Of a stretch of DNA of 64,000 bases, positions 1 through 12,105 are shown piece by piece; the stretch's first letter is position 1, and the number at the start of each line of letters is the position of its first letter. This DNA is from Caenorhabditis remanei. Its lineage: Eukaryota; Nematoda; Chromadorea; Rhabditida; Rhabditidae. The notes under the pieces were generated by a model that saw only the letters and a program-made list of their open reading frames with translations, had not been told where the DNA came from and did not search any database. The stretch is taken from NCBI RefSeq assembly GCF_010183535.1, contig NC_071332.1, forward strand, positions 13,764,001-13,828,000, read 5' to 3'. A program made the position numbers and the translations under genes.

Positions 1-178
1 ATCTACCACGAACAACAAATCCAAAGAAATGGAGTGGTATTTCAAAATTCCTTTTACGGACGATGCTCTTTATTTTTTCTTTTCCTATCAACGCTCTCGT
101 TTTGCACGTGTTCCGCTATCAGTTGTTCCGAATGTTGCGGTATAGCTCTTTAAGTATGTCGATAAACGTTTTTATTCA

Positions 179-1168
179 TCAAATGGTTAAAGGTCGTTTA
201 CAAATAGATGGATAAGTAGATTCACAGTTTCCAGTTGACCAATCCATTGCATTTGTATACTTGACAAGACCAATTGAAACACAAGTTCCATTACCAACAT
301 GTTTCAGATTAGAGTAATCATATGGGGTCATATCAGTCCATTCAAGTGTATCGTACGGAGTTATTTGTCCTCCCAACCAGACACTTCCATCAATATTAAA
401 CAGTGTAGTAATGTAACGGTTTTCCAGATAGGAATGAATCGAAATTAAGCTAGAATTCTTCAGGACACAATTCTGTTGAGCTGCTTTGAATGACAACTTA
501 TCACGAACACGAGTGTAGCAAAAATTATTATATTGACTGTAACAATCTGATCCAACAATTTCTGAAATTTCCTGCTATTATGTCTGTCGGTATGTCTGTT
601 CACTAACCTGGAGTGGATGACAAAATTTCGCACACGAACGGCAGTTTCTCTTCACATGGCTCACTAGTCCACTGGCCTGTTAGATCGCCGTACGAATTGT
701 AGTAGACACATTTACCAACTTGACTATTTGGATATCCTAATGTCAGAGATTGGAACTTTCTCGCAAAAAACCATAACCTTACCACTAGAAAAACTATTGT
801 ATTGCACATCGGTTTTATCCGCCCATTGACACCAGGAAACTGATGATTCCCTACACGTCATTCCCATCCAAAGACGATGAATTCCTGTTCCATTAAGTAC
901 GGTTAGCAACGCTCTGTTGTCCTGAAAATGTATACGGTCAAGATTTAACAGGCAGCACACGGAATCTTACGATGGCGTTTTTCATTGTCACTAATATTCC
1001 TCCTCCGTTTTCTCTGCATCGCTCATCTGCAGATGTTTGATTTTCATGTTTAGTGAATAGCTTCCAGCATTTATTATTGACCATTGTGTAACCCAAAGTA
1101 CATATCGGATCCGCGGAGATTATTGAAAAGAGGACAAACGAGAAAATAAGATGAGTGAGTTTATGCAT
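179..1168 (-). pseudogene. C-type lectin (two CTLDs), frameshifted copy
   Basis: Three exons on the minus strand: 971-1168, 608-921 and 179-561. Exon 1 encodes a signal peptide (MHKLTHLIFSFVLFSIISA) and the start of a first C-type lectin domain. Exon 2 carries the rest of that domain, ending in CEEKLPFVCE. Exon 3 carries a second CTLD with the WTDMTPYDY and YPSICKR type motifs. C-type lectins of this kind in Caenorhabditis are secreted, mostly gut-expressed and often infection-induced (family knowledge). Exon and domain layout match the intact neighbour at 1563-2586. Exon 2 is 314 nt here and 313 nt there, so it has one extra base. The reading frame switches around a run of six A (765-770 on the plus strand), after the SSG residues. 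Either a recent pseudogene or a homopolymer sequencing error. Confidence 0.8.
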
Positions 1169-1562
1169 TGTTTAGACTGAAAAAGACACAAAATGAGACG
1201 AAAATTTTAGAAGAAGTGAAACTAATACAAAATGAAAATTTGTGGCTATCTACCGCACTTTGCGGTTTTATAGTTTCTGCGATGCAATAATTTCACATAA
1301 TCTTTTTGACATGTAAGTCAGAATTCGCATCATTTTCTAAATTTAATGTAGTTCTTGTGTGATGATAAACCTTTTCACACGTCCGCACTGATCTTTTGAG
1401 TTTGTGCTGATGAATGCACAATGAACAAAAGTGGTTTTCCGTGTGTACACTGAAAGAAGTTTTGTGACTAAAAATTTCCATTCATCGTTTTCTCGAGTGA
1501 ACTGTAATTTTGGGTGTGTATTGTGAATTGTGATTTATTTGAGAATGACAAAAATGATTTAT
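1169..1562. other. intergenic, no gene seen
   Basis: About 390 bases between the two tandem lectin genes. It must hold the promoter of the 179-1168 gene and the 3' end of the 1563-2586 gene. I see no convincing coding exon; the short minus-strand open frame at 1293-1481 has no recognisable features. Confidence 0.5.
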
Positions 1563-2586
1563 TCAGGAACTCTGATTAGGGCGTTTACAAAGTGACGGAT
1601 ATTCCGCTTCGCAGTCACCTGAAGACCAGTCTCCAGTAGAATTAGTATTCGGGTCGAAACCCATTGAAACACAACTTCCATTCCCACTATTCTTCAAATT
1701 GTAATAATTATTCGGTGTTCCATCAGTCCAAACGATGAGTGCAGATCCAGGAGCGAGTGCTCCAATCCACAAATCCATTTTTCCTTCTTGAAAAAGAGAA
1801 GTGATGAATCGATTCTCCAGGTAAGAGTGAATAGATACTAAGTTTGCACCGTGTCGAGCACAGTCTTTCTGAGCCCACGAAAAGGATTGAACATCTTCTT
1901 CTTTCATGTAACAGTAGTTATTATAGTTTGCATAATCGAGACAGTCTCCGGTCACATCTGTAAAATGTTGATCTGATTAGTTTTTGCATCGAACAAATTA
2001 ATCCACCTGGAGAAGTTGTCGGAAGTTCACACACAAATGGAAGCTGTTCCTCACAAGGTCCGCTAGCCCACTGACCCGCTGGATAGCCATCTGCTGAATA
2101 GTAGACACACTGTCCGAAACGATCATTCGGAAAACCTAAAGTCTGCAGCGTTAGCTCTCGAATCATAAAGTCTAAATTACCACTAGAGAAACTTGTATAC
2201 TGTACAGTAGTTGTATCCGCCCATCGACAAGTAGACGGTGAAAGTCCAGTACATATCATTCCAATCCACAAACGGCTAACACTTGTTCCATTGAGAATTG
2301 TGAGTAGTCCTCGATTGTCCTGAAGGATATTATTTTTTAAACAAAATCTCAATACACTGAAAGCAAAATGAGCAAGCAATTGACATACGATTGCATTCTT
2401 CAATGTCGCGATAACTCCTCCTCCGTTAAGTCGACAATATTCATCTGCAGTTGGCTCATCGGCAGATTGAGAGACTAACATCCAGCATTTCTGATTGACT
2501 AATGTGTACCCAGTTACACACGATGTTGAAGAATATACAAGAGAAAAGTTAGTACAAACCAAGAATAGAAGAATGAGGTGGATCAT
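1563..2586 (-). CDS. secreted C-type lectin with two CTLDs
   Basis: Three exons on the minus strand: 2389-2586, 2007-2319 and 1563-1957. They sum to 906 nt, 301 residues, with consistent phases (0, 1). The signal peptide is MIHLILLFLVCTNFSLVYSS. CTLD 1 starts CVTGYTLVNQKCWML and ends CEEQLPFVCE. CTLD 2 includes YLENRFITSLF, a WIG segment, WTDGTPNNY and ends YPSLCKR. The WIGxxxxG and paired-Cys pattern is characteristic of the fold. No clear EPN or QPD calcium-sugar triad is visible, so sugar binding is uncertain. The first intron stays open in frame, which can mislead ORF callers. It is a tandem paralogue of the frameshifted gene at 179-1168 and has a GATA-type site about 90 bp upstream. Confidence 0.88.
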
Positions 2587-2672
2587 TTGGAATTCGGAGA
2601 TTGGGTTCAATCAGAAATATTATTTAATTAGTTAATACAAACCAAGGCTATCTCACGGGAAATAAGCTCGCT

Positions 2673-2679
2673 CTTATCA
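2673..2679 (-). promoter_or_regulatory. GATA-type site (TGATAAG) upstream of lectin gene
   Basis: CTTATCA on the plus strand reads TGATAAG on the lectin strand, about 90 bases before the start at 2586. TGATAA(G) is the known preferred core for the intestinal GATA factor ELT-2, and lectin and CUB-like genes are typical gut targets. A single short match is weak evidence alone; a second site precedes the CUB-like gene. Confidence 0.4.
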
Positions 2680-3094
2680 ACGTGTGTCGTCTTATACTAA
2701 TTTTTCCGGTCAAAAACCGCCCTTTCTATTCGTTACTTTTCTTGTAAACACATCACATCATATTGAGATTGTGGTGATTGCAGAAACAGTTATTTGTGCA
2801 ATCAAAAAATGATCAAAAAATCAAATCATTACATTTGAAAGTATTTAGAGCGACCGATACACCTGGATATGATAGCCGAGATCCGGCTGGGTGCAAGAGC
2901 AAATTTTACAAAACATATGAGAGTTTCGTTCATCAAAAAATAAGTCTGACGTGTCAGAAATAAATAAAATGTTGTCCCGTGACTAGACTTTTGTCATCCA
3001 CAGGAAACTTTTATGAGTCAAAGTTGTACCTGATCATTTGATTTCCCACACAACCAACCTGCCGAAGAACGCATCAATATGACGTAATGGGCTT

Positions 3095-3122
3095 CTTATC
3101 AACATTCTTGTTTCATATAAAA
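3095..3122 (+). promoter_or_regulatory. GATA-type site plus TATA-like box of CUB-like gene
   Basis: CTTATCA (3095-3101) and TATAAAA (3116-3122) lie 66 and 45 bases upstream of the start at 3161. The spacing fits a TATA-containing gut promoter. Function is inferred from sequence only. Confidence 0.45.
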
Positions 3123-3160
3123 TACTAACATTTGATAGGAGACCATCTTGCACTCAGGAC

Positions 3161-4921
3161 ATGAAGTTAATCTTGTTTTCAGTGCTTGCTGCTACAGTAT
3201 GCTGGGCAGCGAAGATCGAGCGTAAGTTTTCTTAACTGTTGATATTCAAAATGATATCCAATTAGCACCGTACAATAATGTTTTCTTATTTTAGCTTCAT
3301 GCGATAGCGGTTACATCGAATACAATCCTCCTCCATTCTTCAGTGGAAATGATTTAATCGAATTATACCCGGATGGGTATAATGGCAATACTCCTGTCGT
3401 CTTCCCAACCAATTATAATTGCACTTATCGTATCAATGTGCCTCAAGGTCAATATGCAGAAGTAGTTATGACTATCATAACGACTGGAACAACTTTTTCA
3501 TTACCTCTGGTTACTGTCACTGATTCATTAGGAAGAACAGAAAAGTGACGGTCCTGTTTGATATAAAGCATTTTAATTTCGAAATTTCAGCATCCTCTCT
3601 GCTAACAAAGAATTCTTCTATTTCATGTCAACTGGCGGTAATATCACATTGGCAACTGTTATGACTAATTCCAGCTTCGCATTTTCCATTCATTGGCGTC
3701 AATGTAACAGTTACCGACTTTGTAAGAAGTGAAATCATTTTGATTTCAGATCCATCCACATTCAAACCCAACAGCATCCAACTGAACCAATCGGATACTG
3801 AACCTCAAGTCATCAGCTATTGTCATCCTAACCTCACCCTAGTCACTGCCCAATCCAGAGTATCAGCTTTAGTTATCCCCACGTCAACTCCCGAATTCTC
3901 TTCTCTTCTCCGTGGAATTGTCTTCTACGACGGACCCAACTGGAACTCTACATACCTCGGAACGGCTAAACAACTCTCTGAAAGTGGTAATCAATTGGTA
4001 TCTTCCGGAAATCAACTCACTATACAAACTCTTTTCGAACAAGATTGCAGTGACACGCATATTTTATTACAAGAATACGAGAACACTAAAAATCTCAATA
4101 ATCTGAAAGGAGTTGCTTGTTCTAGTCTGTTATCCGGAGACTGCCAAGGGGTTCTCGATAACTCGAAGGGATTATCTGCGTTCGTGACATACTTGAATGG
4201 AGATTTTGGATACGAGACAGTGACAAGTTTGAGTGGAAATGGAACATTGGATGTGTACATTGGAGGTGTCACAGCGAATAAAAAGAATCTCATTGCTTCA
4301 TACCCGTCAGTATAGTTGCAAATGTTGTTCCTTATTAGACTTCCACTTTTCAGAATTGACAACAGCGCAATCCGGCTTCCACAATCTTTCAATGGAAATG
4401 CAAGAACATATGTGTTGAATGGTGCCAATGCACGGGCTACTATCAATTTCACTCTTCTATACACTGCTTCCGAAAAGAGTCAAATGGGAAGAAAAGGATT
4501 CATTGTCTCTAATCATTACACTGAAAAGACTCTTCAATGGGCTTCTGCAAAGATTTCAGCACCAGAGAACACACCGACCAAGTTCTCAATTGTAATCCGA
4601 ACCGCTGATGTTACTAAATCCAGTCAGTTCAATATCACAGTTTCTAACGGAGATAGTGCTGCATATGGACAAAGGTGAGAGCGTATCAATCAGGGATATT
4701 TTTGGAATATCTATCTTCTATGTTTCAGCTTCTCTGCCTACAACCTACCAGCTATGAATCAGGTCATTCAAGTTGTCGGAGACACATTGCTCGTTGAATT
4801 TGATTCTAAGGACGACTTGAGTAATGGAATCTATATCGATTTTGAGTTGTTGAAAGCATCTTCGAATCGCATTTCTCTTTTCGTCACTGTTCTAATGTGC
4901 TTCTTCATCATTTTCCATTGA
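3161..4921 (+). CDS. CUB-like domain secreted/GPI-type protein
   Basis: Six exons: 3161-3221, 3295-3544, 3591-3703, 3750-4305, 4354-4674 and 4729-4921. They give 1494 nt, 497 residues. The signal peptide MKLILFSVLAATVCWA is followed by the CUB-like (CUB_2) domain, with the motifs YPDGYNGNTPVVFPTNYNC, INVPQGQYAEV and TDSLG typical of nematode CUB-like proteins. A second, less conserved half follows. The C-terminus ends in a hydrophobic stretch (ISLFVTVLMCFFIIFH), suggesting a GPI anchor or tail membrane segment. Members of this family in C. elegans are mostly intestinal stress and pathogen-response genes; function here is inferred. The intron after exon 4 needs a GTCAGT donor; the alternative GTATAG donor would run into a stop. 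Confidence 0.85.
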
Positions 4922-5151
4922 TCATTTGATAAAGTTTTATGAATCATTCAAAATCGCTCTAGTTTGGTTTTTGATAATGCGCGAGGTTTCCAATAAAATA
5001 AAAAATAATAAAAATTGATAAGAAAAGAGTGGTCATAAAGTGATCGAGTTTAAGCGATGAGCGTAGAACCACAGCCTGATATAAAAGTGAAACACCTATT
5101 TTGATGCATTTTATATTCAATTACAGCGAATACATAAAAATCAATTGTTCA
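4922..5151. other. 3' flank of CUB-like gene, no gene seen
   Basis: AT-rich DNA. AATAAA-like sequences near 4994 probably serve the CUB-like gene's polyadenylation. Nothing coding is apparent. Confidence 0.4.
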
Positions 5152-5837
5152 TAATGGGAACTCCACTCACTTTTTTGAATACACTGGCACCCGCGCGAGG
5201 ATCTCCATTATATATTGTTTGTCACCATCGTTGTCAATATGGATATTGAACCGTGGTATTGGAGCATCATAATCATAAATGAGGATAAAACTGAAACAAT
5301 CGTAGTAGGATTAGTGAAATGTTATCATAATATTACTCTCATGTTCTAAGTGTCAGCATTGTATCTGTTGATGTTTGACTGGACTTGTGGTACTTTTCTC
5401 AGAACGACTGAATGTTAAACGGAAGAAATTTTAGTATTTTTTAATCTTGATGGTTTCGTACTTCGTACATTATTAATGTATAATACTAACAATACCATAC
5501 ATAAGAATAGATGAAACTGAACAGATTCAATGAAGTGTAATGACGAGAAAAGGTTTGATAACACGACATATTAGTAATTTTCAGCACGGAGAATGGAATA
5601 GAGTGAAGTTTGTGATTTAGCCGACTTAAACCTGAGTATGAGATAGATGAAATGAAAGATAACTAGAGAGTTTGAACAAACGAACTGATTGCAGGAAGTT
5701 ACGAGATCGCCCGTTGCATTTATTGTTTGTGCCATCGGTTCACTAAGAAAATGTATTTCAGAAATGAAACATTTGGAGCACGGGTACGTTCTACAAGAGC
5801 AACCAGTATTGGTGTCTGTATTTTCGAAATTTGTCAT
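5152..5837 (-). CDS. possible small Cys-rich gene, unrecognised
   Basis: A minus-strand open segment (5571-5837) starts MTNFENTDTNTGCSCRTYPC and has six cysteines in the first 60 residues. This is somewhat like the nematode six-Cys (C6/DUF281) domain, but I cannot assign it firmly. A second open segment behind a good TTTCAG acceptor (about 5152-5289) reads ILIYDYDAPIPRFNIHIDN and looks coding. No complete model joining the two was found, and no signal peptide was identified. It could be an incomplete gene, a relic or chance. Confidence 0.25.
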
Positions 5838-6325
5838 ACAATCGACAAGGTCCTAATTCATTTTGAAATTTGGAAGTTCGAATGATCAAATTCTTGTATT
5901 AGAATGAATTATAAGACACTGTTGCACAGCGAAATAATGTTTTATCAGTGATAAGCTTAAGATTAAGTATGATTAATAAGAATAGTTTGATAAGAAACAT
6001 CTTCCTTTTCATCTTAGTTTCATGTGATAAAAATCAGGTATAATGTCATAAATAATGGCACAAATGATGTCAGTGGCTCCCATTAAGTCGCATCTTTTTA
6101 TTAAAATTGTTTAAACAAAATAACAAATGACGATTGGTCTCAATGTACAGTATTCTCCTATTTAAAAAGCTTTCTTAAGAAAAATCATGAAATATTGGTA
6201 ATTATTTCACAATTCATATATTTGTAAAACGCATTTCATTTGTTCATTCTTACTCTAAATACGTTGACCTACTTTTTTTCAAGAACTTTAAACAGTTTTT
6301 CACAAAAAAACCTAACAATTTTCAG
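5838..6325. other. intergenic, promoter of ET gene
   Basis: AT-rich region of about 490 bases. It ends in ATTTTCAG immediately before the ATG at 6326, which looks like a trans-splice acceptor. No gene seen. Confidence 0.5.
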
Positions 6326-9300
6326 ATGAAGTGGTCGATCATCTTTCTTGTTGCCGCCGGACTTCTCAGTTGTGCCCATGCTTCTCAGGACTGTTTGGTT
6401 GGAAATCTTCTAGTTCTTGAAAATTTAATTGTTTCCAAATCAGTTGAATCTGTGAGTTGGTCTGACCAGAAGCTTGTGTGAACATTTACTTTCCAGAAGT
6501 TGTGTCATGGTTTATGCAGAAAACAAACCCTACCATCTTCTGTGGGTCACTTGGTTTCATTGACATGTGAAAATAATATTATGGATGAACGAGTTCAGTC
6601 ATGTTCCAGCAGTGAGCTTGAAGTTTCATGTTTTTGTAACGGAGACAAGTGTAATAAAGTAGAGTTGGAGGAAAATATTCCCATTGGGATAATGAGAAGT
6701 GTTTCAAAGTGAGTTGTTTTGTTTTATAACTGAGATTTCAAATGTATCTGTTTTAGAATAATCGAAACGGCAAATCAACTGATGTGCTACTCTGGACTCC
6801 ATTCAGTATCTCCGTCGAATACTATTAGTATTGGAGCTCAAATTGCATGTGACGGACAATGTGCGTCGTTCTCTGGATTTGTCAATGGAAATATCACTAC
6901 TAGCTACAAATGTGTTCCCAATTCGATTTGTGACTCATTTGGTCTCCACAACAGTTGCCAACACAATGGCACATTCACTGTGTGTTGCTGTAACAACGCA
7001 AACAACTGTAACATAGCTTCCACCGGCATTATACTGCCACCACCACAGAAAACCACAGATTTTCCAATTGCCTGTCATAGTGGAGTATATGTCAATGGAA
7101 TTGCTATAACACCAGTCACTTTGGAAGTTTGTCAAGGACAGTGTTCATCCACTTCTTTGAACAGCTCTGCCGATGGAGTTGTTGCAAGTGCAACATATTA
7201 CGGATGTGATGCAACTCCTGTGTGCCAGCAACTGAATATGAACAACTTGTGTTCCACTGTCTCTCCGGGAGTCCAAGGATGTTGTTGCAATACGGATGTT
7301 TGTTTGGATCCTGCTTTGAACAAAACAGCTCCCGCAGTAGTTCGTACATGTTTCACAGGAGTTTATGAACAAGGTCGAGGTATTGGATCTGAAATGATCT
7401 GCGAAGGATCATGCTTCTCAATGTCCTCGTTAATCAACGACGATCCCGTAACAATTCTTGGATGCATCGAAACTAAATTTTGTCGTCAACTGGAACTTTA
7501 CAACGAATGCAACACCGTGGCAGCGGATCGTGATATCACTTCCTGCTGTTGCGACAATTACAATAATTGCAACATTGATTTCGCTGGTCTCCAAGGAAAA
7601 ATTAACGTCATTCTGCCTGCCTCTAACCTTCGTGATTATCCAATTTCGTGTTACAATGGTCTTTTCATCAACAATGCACCAGCATCTGTCATCGGCTGGC
7701 AGTCTTGTACAGGAGTATGTTCCTCATTCAGTTTCACTACAAACCTCAATGGAAAATCGAATAATGCGACAATGTATTCATGTACTACTCCTAGTACATG
7801 TTACCAGCTTGAAATGAATAATAATTGCACCAATATTGAGTCAGGCGTTTCCGGATGTTGCTGCTCTTCAGATGCTTGTCTCGACCCAACTGTAGTCCCG
7901 CCACGAACTCCAGAGTCGCCGCTGAAATGCTATGTGGGCTTTGTAAGCAGCTACGAGTCCATCAGTTTGGGATCCGAAGTGTATTGTAACGGGCAATGTG
8001 CTTCTCTCGAAGGAATTGTCGGCGGTTATAATGTGACATCATACCATTGCGTCGATGACTCATTATGTAAAAGTATGCAGATAAAAGACTCATGTCGTAG
8101 ACTGTATGAAGACAGAGCTATTACATTCTGTTGTTGTAACAATGTTGACAATTGTAACGTGCAGAACACAGATATCATCCCACCACCACTGACACCTTCC
8201 GATGATTCTATTGTTTGTTATTCCGGTCTTTATGTGGACGGGAGCCCTCTTTCAACGAGTTCAGACACTAAAGAAGTATGTCAAGGACGATGCACATCTA
8301 TCCAGTATACCAGCGCCATCCAAGGCCAAATCCACATTGCAAAACTATACAGCTGTAGTCCAAAAACTATTTGCGAGGAACTAGACATAAAAAATGGATG
8401 CTACGCCTTGACACCGGGAGTTGTAGAGTGTTGCTGTGACTCTGATCTATGCATGGACCCAACAAAGAACAGAACTATTCCATATACCCCACAAAAATGT
8501 TTCTCTGGTATCTATGCTCAAGAAAAATCCAATGGATCGGAAGTGTTATGTGATGGATCATGCGCCTCCATATCTACAACAGTCAACAATGATCCAGTGA
8601 CACTCTTTGAATGTGTCCATCCTAAGTATTGTCATCAATTAGAACTGGATAACTCGTGTGAAACCTTATTTGGTGATAAGAAAACATGCTGCTGTGACAA
8701 CTACGACAACTGCAATGTTGATCTCGCTGGCTTGACTGGAAAAATCGACACGAGCCAACCGATTGCAAACCTTTCCAACATTCCAATCAGCTGTTACTCT
8801 GGACTTTTTGTCAATGGTCAGCCAATGTCAACTTTAGGATGGCAGTTATGTTTTGGAGAATGTGCATCTGTTACTTTCACTACAACAAATTTTGATGCTC
8901 CGATGAATACAACGTCTTACTTCTGTGATCAAACAAACTGCAACCGATTAGGATTAAGCAATACGTGTTTTTCAATTCAACAAGGTCTCACTGGATGCTG
9001 CTGTTCTGATAATGCTTGCCTTGGTCCGAATGTCACACCGACTCCCCGTCTGACAACCATTTCAACATCCACTGTATCTCTCGTCACTTCATCTTCTTCT
9101 CCTACTTTTTCTCCAATTTCTTCTTCTACCCTTCCATTTGCCTCGACTTCTACACTAACAACACAACCACCTACTCCTGCTCATCCTCTCAATTGTTTTG
9201 TCGGAATCCAGTCAACTTATGATGCATTAAGTCTTGGGTCTCAAATTGCATGTGACGGTCAATGTGCTTCGTTCAATGGAGTCGTCGGAGGTTACAATGT

Positions 9301-10493
9301 CACCACTTATCACTGTCTCTCGATCCAGGTATGTGATTCTCTGAAAATCACAAACAACTGTGCAAATCTGGTGGGCTATGGAAAGCTTATTGGCTGCTGC
9401 TGTAACAGCTCTGACAATTGTAACGTCAAAGATCCCAATTTCAAACCAAAGCCACCAGTAATTCCTGCTGTACCAGTTTCTTGCTACCAGGGACTTGTCC
9501 TCGATGGTCAAAAGAATTATCTAACTATTCAAGAATGCAATGGTTATTGTGCTTCACTCACCGTCACTACCTCGGGACAAAAACAGAATCATATTTCAAC
9601 ATTATATACGTGTGACTCTACATCTATCTGTCAGTATCTTAACCTCACAAATGGCTGTTACACTCTTTAATCAGGACTTTCTGGATGTTGTTGTAATACC
9701 GATGGCTGTTTGAACCCGTATACTGATTCCTGGCCGGGACCTGTGAATTGCTACGTGGGAGTTTATGCTTCTGACAACAAAACCAATTACGGAGCCACTG
9801 TACCATGTGATGGTTACTGTGGATCTATGGAGATAACTATCGAAAACACTTTTTACAAGTCTTATCATTGTGTGCCAAGGTCTGTTTGCAAATCGCTCAA
9901 TTTGGTTAACAAGAAAAACCCAATATCTACGGATAAAAACGTCACTGGTTATTGCTGTACCGCTGGATCGAACTGTCACGTCACGGAGCCAGCTGTAAAC
10001 ACAACAAACTTGATATCACCGGTAAGTCGTTTTTTTAATACTGAAACAATAAAAACATTCATCAAATTTTTTTCAGGAAATTGCACACCCCAACTTAATT
10101 GCATGTCGCTCTTCAATATATCTGAATGAAGTTGCGATCACGCAAGATAGTTACAGCCTTTGTCATGGACAGTGTGCTACAGTGTCCTACACATCTCTTT
10201 TCAATTCATCCAAGAGTATTTTGACTCTCTACACCTGTGATACAACATTTGTCTGCGATTCTTTCGGTAAGAAGAAAACACTTCAAAAAGAAAAAACGAT
10301 GTTTAAAATTACAGGTTTATCTAACTCTTGCTCCGAGAAAACTTCGGGTTTTTCTGGATGTTGTTGCACTACCAATAACTGTGTCGGACCACACGTGTCA
10401 CCAACTCCGCCCAGTGGATCGTCGTTTGGAATTTCTATTTTCATTGTTGTAATTGTGAATGTCTTGTTTTTCACTATTAATAACAGTTTCTAA
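6326..10493 (+). pseudogene. multi-ET-module Cys-rich protein with one internal stop
   Basis: Five exons: 6326-6451, 6497-6708, 6757-10021, 10077-10266 and 10315-10493. They total 3972 nt, 1323 codons if the stop is disregarded. After the signal peptide (MKWSIIFLVAAGLLSCAHA) come a divergent N-terminal module and twelve ET modules (Pfam ET module). Each has a CYxG start, a CxGxCxS block, a mid Cys pair and a terminal CCCNxxxNCN-like cluster. Modules run as A-B-C-D three times. A Ser/Thr-rich linker (about 9040-9180) precedes the ninth module. The end is a hydrophobic segment (ISIFIVVIVNVLFFTI), suggesting membrane anchoring. A TAA at 9668-9670 interrupts module 10 between CYTL and SGLSGCCC; the frame then continues through two more modules and two well-placed introns. 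The role of ET proteins is unknown. Recent pseudogene, truncated allele or sequence error. Confidence 0.85.
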
Positions 10494-12100
10494 ATATGTT
10501 GTCTGTTAAAGTTTATACTGAAAAGAATATATTTCTGCCTCAATTTGTTGTATTTGATAAACTCCTGCTGGGTTTCAGAATGAATCTTTTTAAAAATTTA
10601 ACAACTTGAATATTGTTTTTTTTACAAATTTAATTAGTAAGTTTGTAAACTCTGTATTCTACTTTCTTCTACCATAACAATTTCAGCTATCACGACTTCC
10701 TGCCATATTCTGATTATTAGTTTGACATTTTTTCCATTTTTCTGCGCCCCACGGGGCGAAAATTTGTCAACGGGAAATGTACAGAAAAAATCACCGTGCA
10801 GGGTCAAATTTTGTCCATATAAATTCAAATTATTTTCCCGCAAAACCGGAAGCTCAGTGAAGCGCGTTTGCACACGACTTGGCAGATTGCCAATTTAGTC
10901 GCCACTCAGCATAATGCGGGACCTGATAACGTGGACACAGTAAGACGAACGATAGGGAGTCAAATTTTTCGAATGAAGCTGTACTTTTCTTCCATTTTTC
11001 TCGGTATTTTCGAGAAAACTTCGCACAAAAAATATCGAATTCATTAAAAAAGAGAAAAAATACAAATTTTTAATACACAAAAAAAATTTTTGGATACATT
11101 TTTTGAATTTCGCGTTAATTTTACGCTAATTTTTTTTGGAGCGCAGTTGCTTCATATGGACATTCTATGACACGTGCATGAAGTATTCTTTGATAACCTT
11201 CATTTCAAACACATTCACATTCACCAACAAAAAAAGTTGGATATAAACAGATGTTTTAGTTTTGTCACTATCAGTTACGTACAAAAATCGAAAAAATAAG
11301 AAAAAAAAGAAATTATCGTTTCAAAACAGATGCGAGTAGTTTTTGTGTGGGAAATGATGAAATTTATAAAAATGAATAAAATAGGATAGAGAGATAGAAA
11401 AGGGGCATTCTGTGAAATTGAAAATGCTTGAGGTAATCAGGATTTTGTGAATTTCGCACTCTTTTTTATTGACTGTACATCACAAATGCTAATCCCAGCC
11501 ATCTCGTTTAAAAAAACGGGAGACGCCTTTTGCAGCGGAGCGCGTTTGCGTTTTCAGCTTTTCACATGCATTTTTTTATTTTCTCATCGTTCTAACAATA
11601 AATTATGTTTTTTAAAGCAACTTGTTTTGCTTTTTTGTTGAAATAATGATTATATGAAATAAATATAACTATTTTTTATTTTTCCGCTTTTAATTTGAGA
11701 ACATTCATTGATTTACGCGCCAGAAATTCAAAGTTTTACAGAAAGAGGTATGTTTCATTGGAATAACAAGAATGGTGACTACTCCAATGATTTAAAAAAT
11801 TAAAAGGTAAATTTCGCTTCACAAATTAACGACTTTCGTTGCTTTTGTTTCAAATTATATCGAAAATCATAGTTTTTGCGATTTTCAATTCAAAACTTTT
11901 TCGGCCATTTCAGCTAATATTTCATTTTCTAAATAATATAACAGTTTCAGAGAATCCTCCAGTACTTTATGTGCAATTTCTGTATGAAAATGTTTTTTGC
12001 CGAAAAAATTCCACTCATCTTTCTGAGAATCTGTTTTTTTTTTCAAAAATCACCATTCTAAACTTATTCACTCTTGTTCAAACAGACGCAGCTTTCTTGA
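10494..12100. other. AT-rich intergenic, no gene seen
   Basis: About 1.6 kb rich in poly-A and poly-T. Fragments near 10730-11010 (CCATTTTTCTGCGCCCC and similar) look like dispersed-repeat debris. I see no coding exons or terminal repeats that I can define. Confidence 0.4.
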
Positions 12101-12105
12101 TGGCG

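Noticed and set aside
4012..4464. 150-residue minus-strand ORF opposite the CUB-like gene
   Set aside because: Shadow of a well-spliced plus-strand gene; no family features.
9629..9673. A tiny intron that would remove the TAA in the ET gene (donor GTATCTTAAC, acceptor AATCAG)
   Set aside because: It would be 41 nt, shift the frame, and delete conserved module residues.
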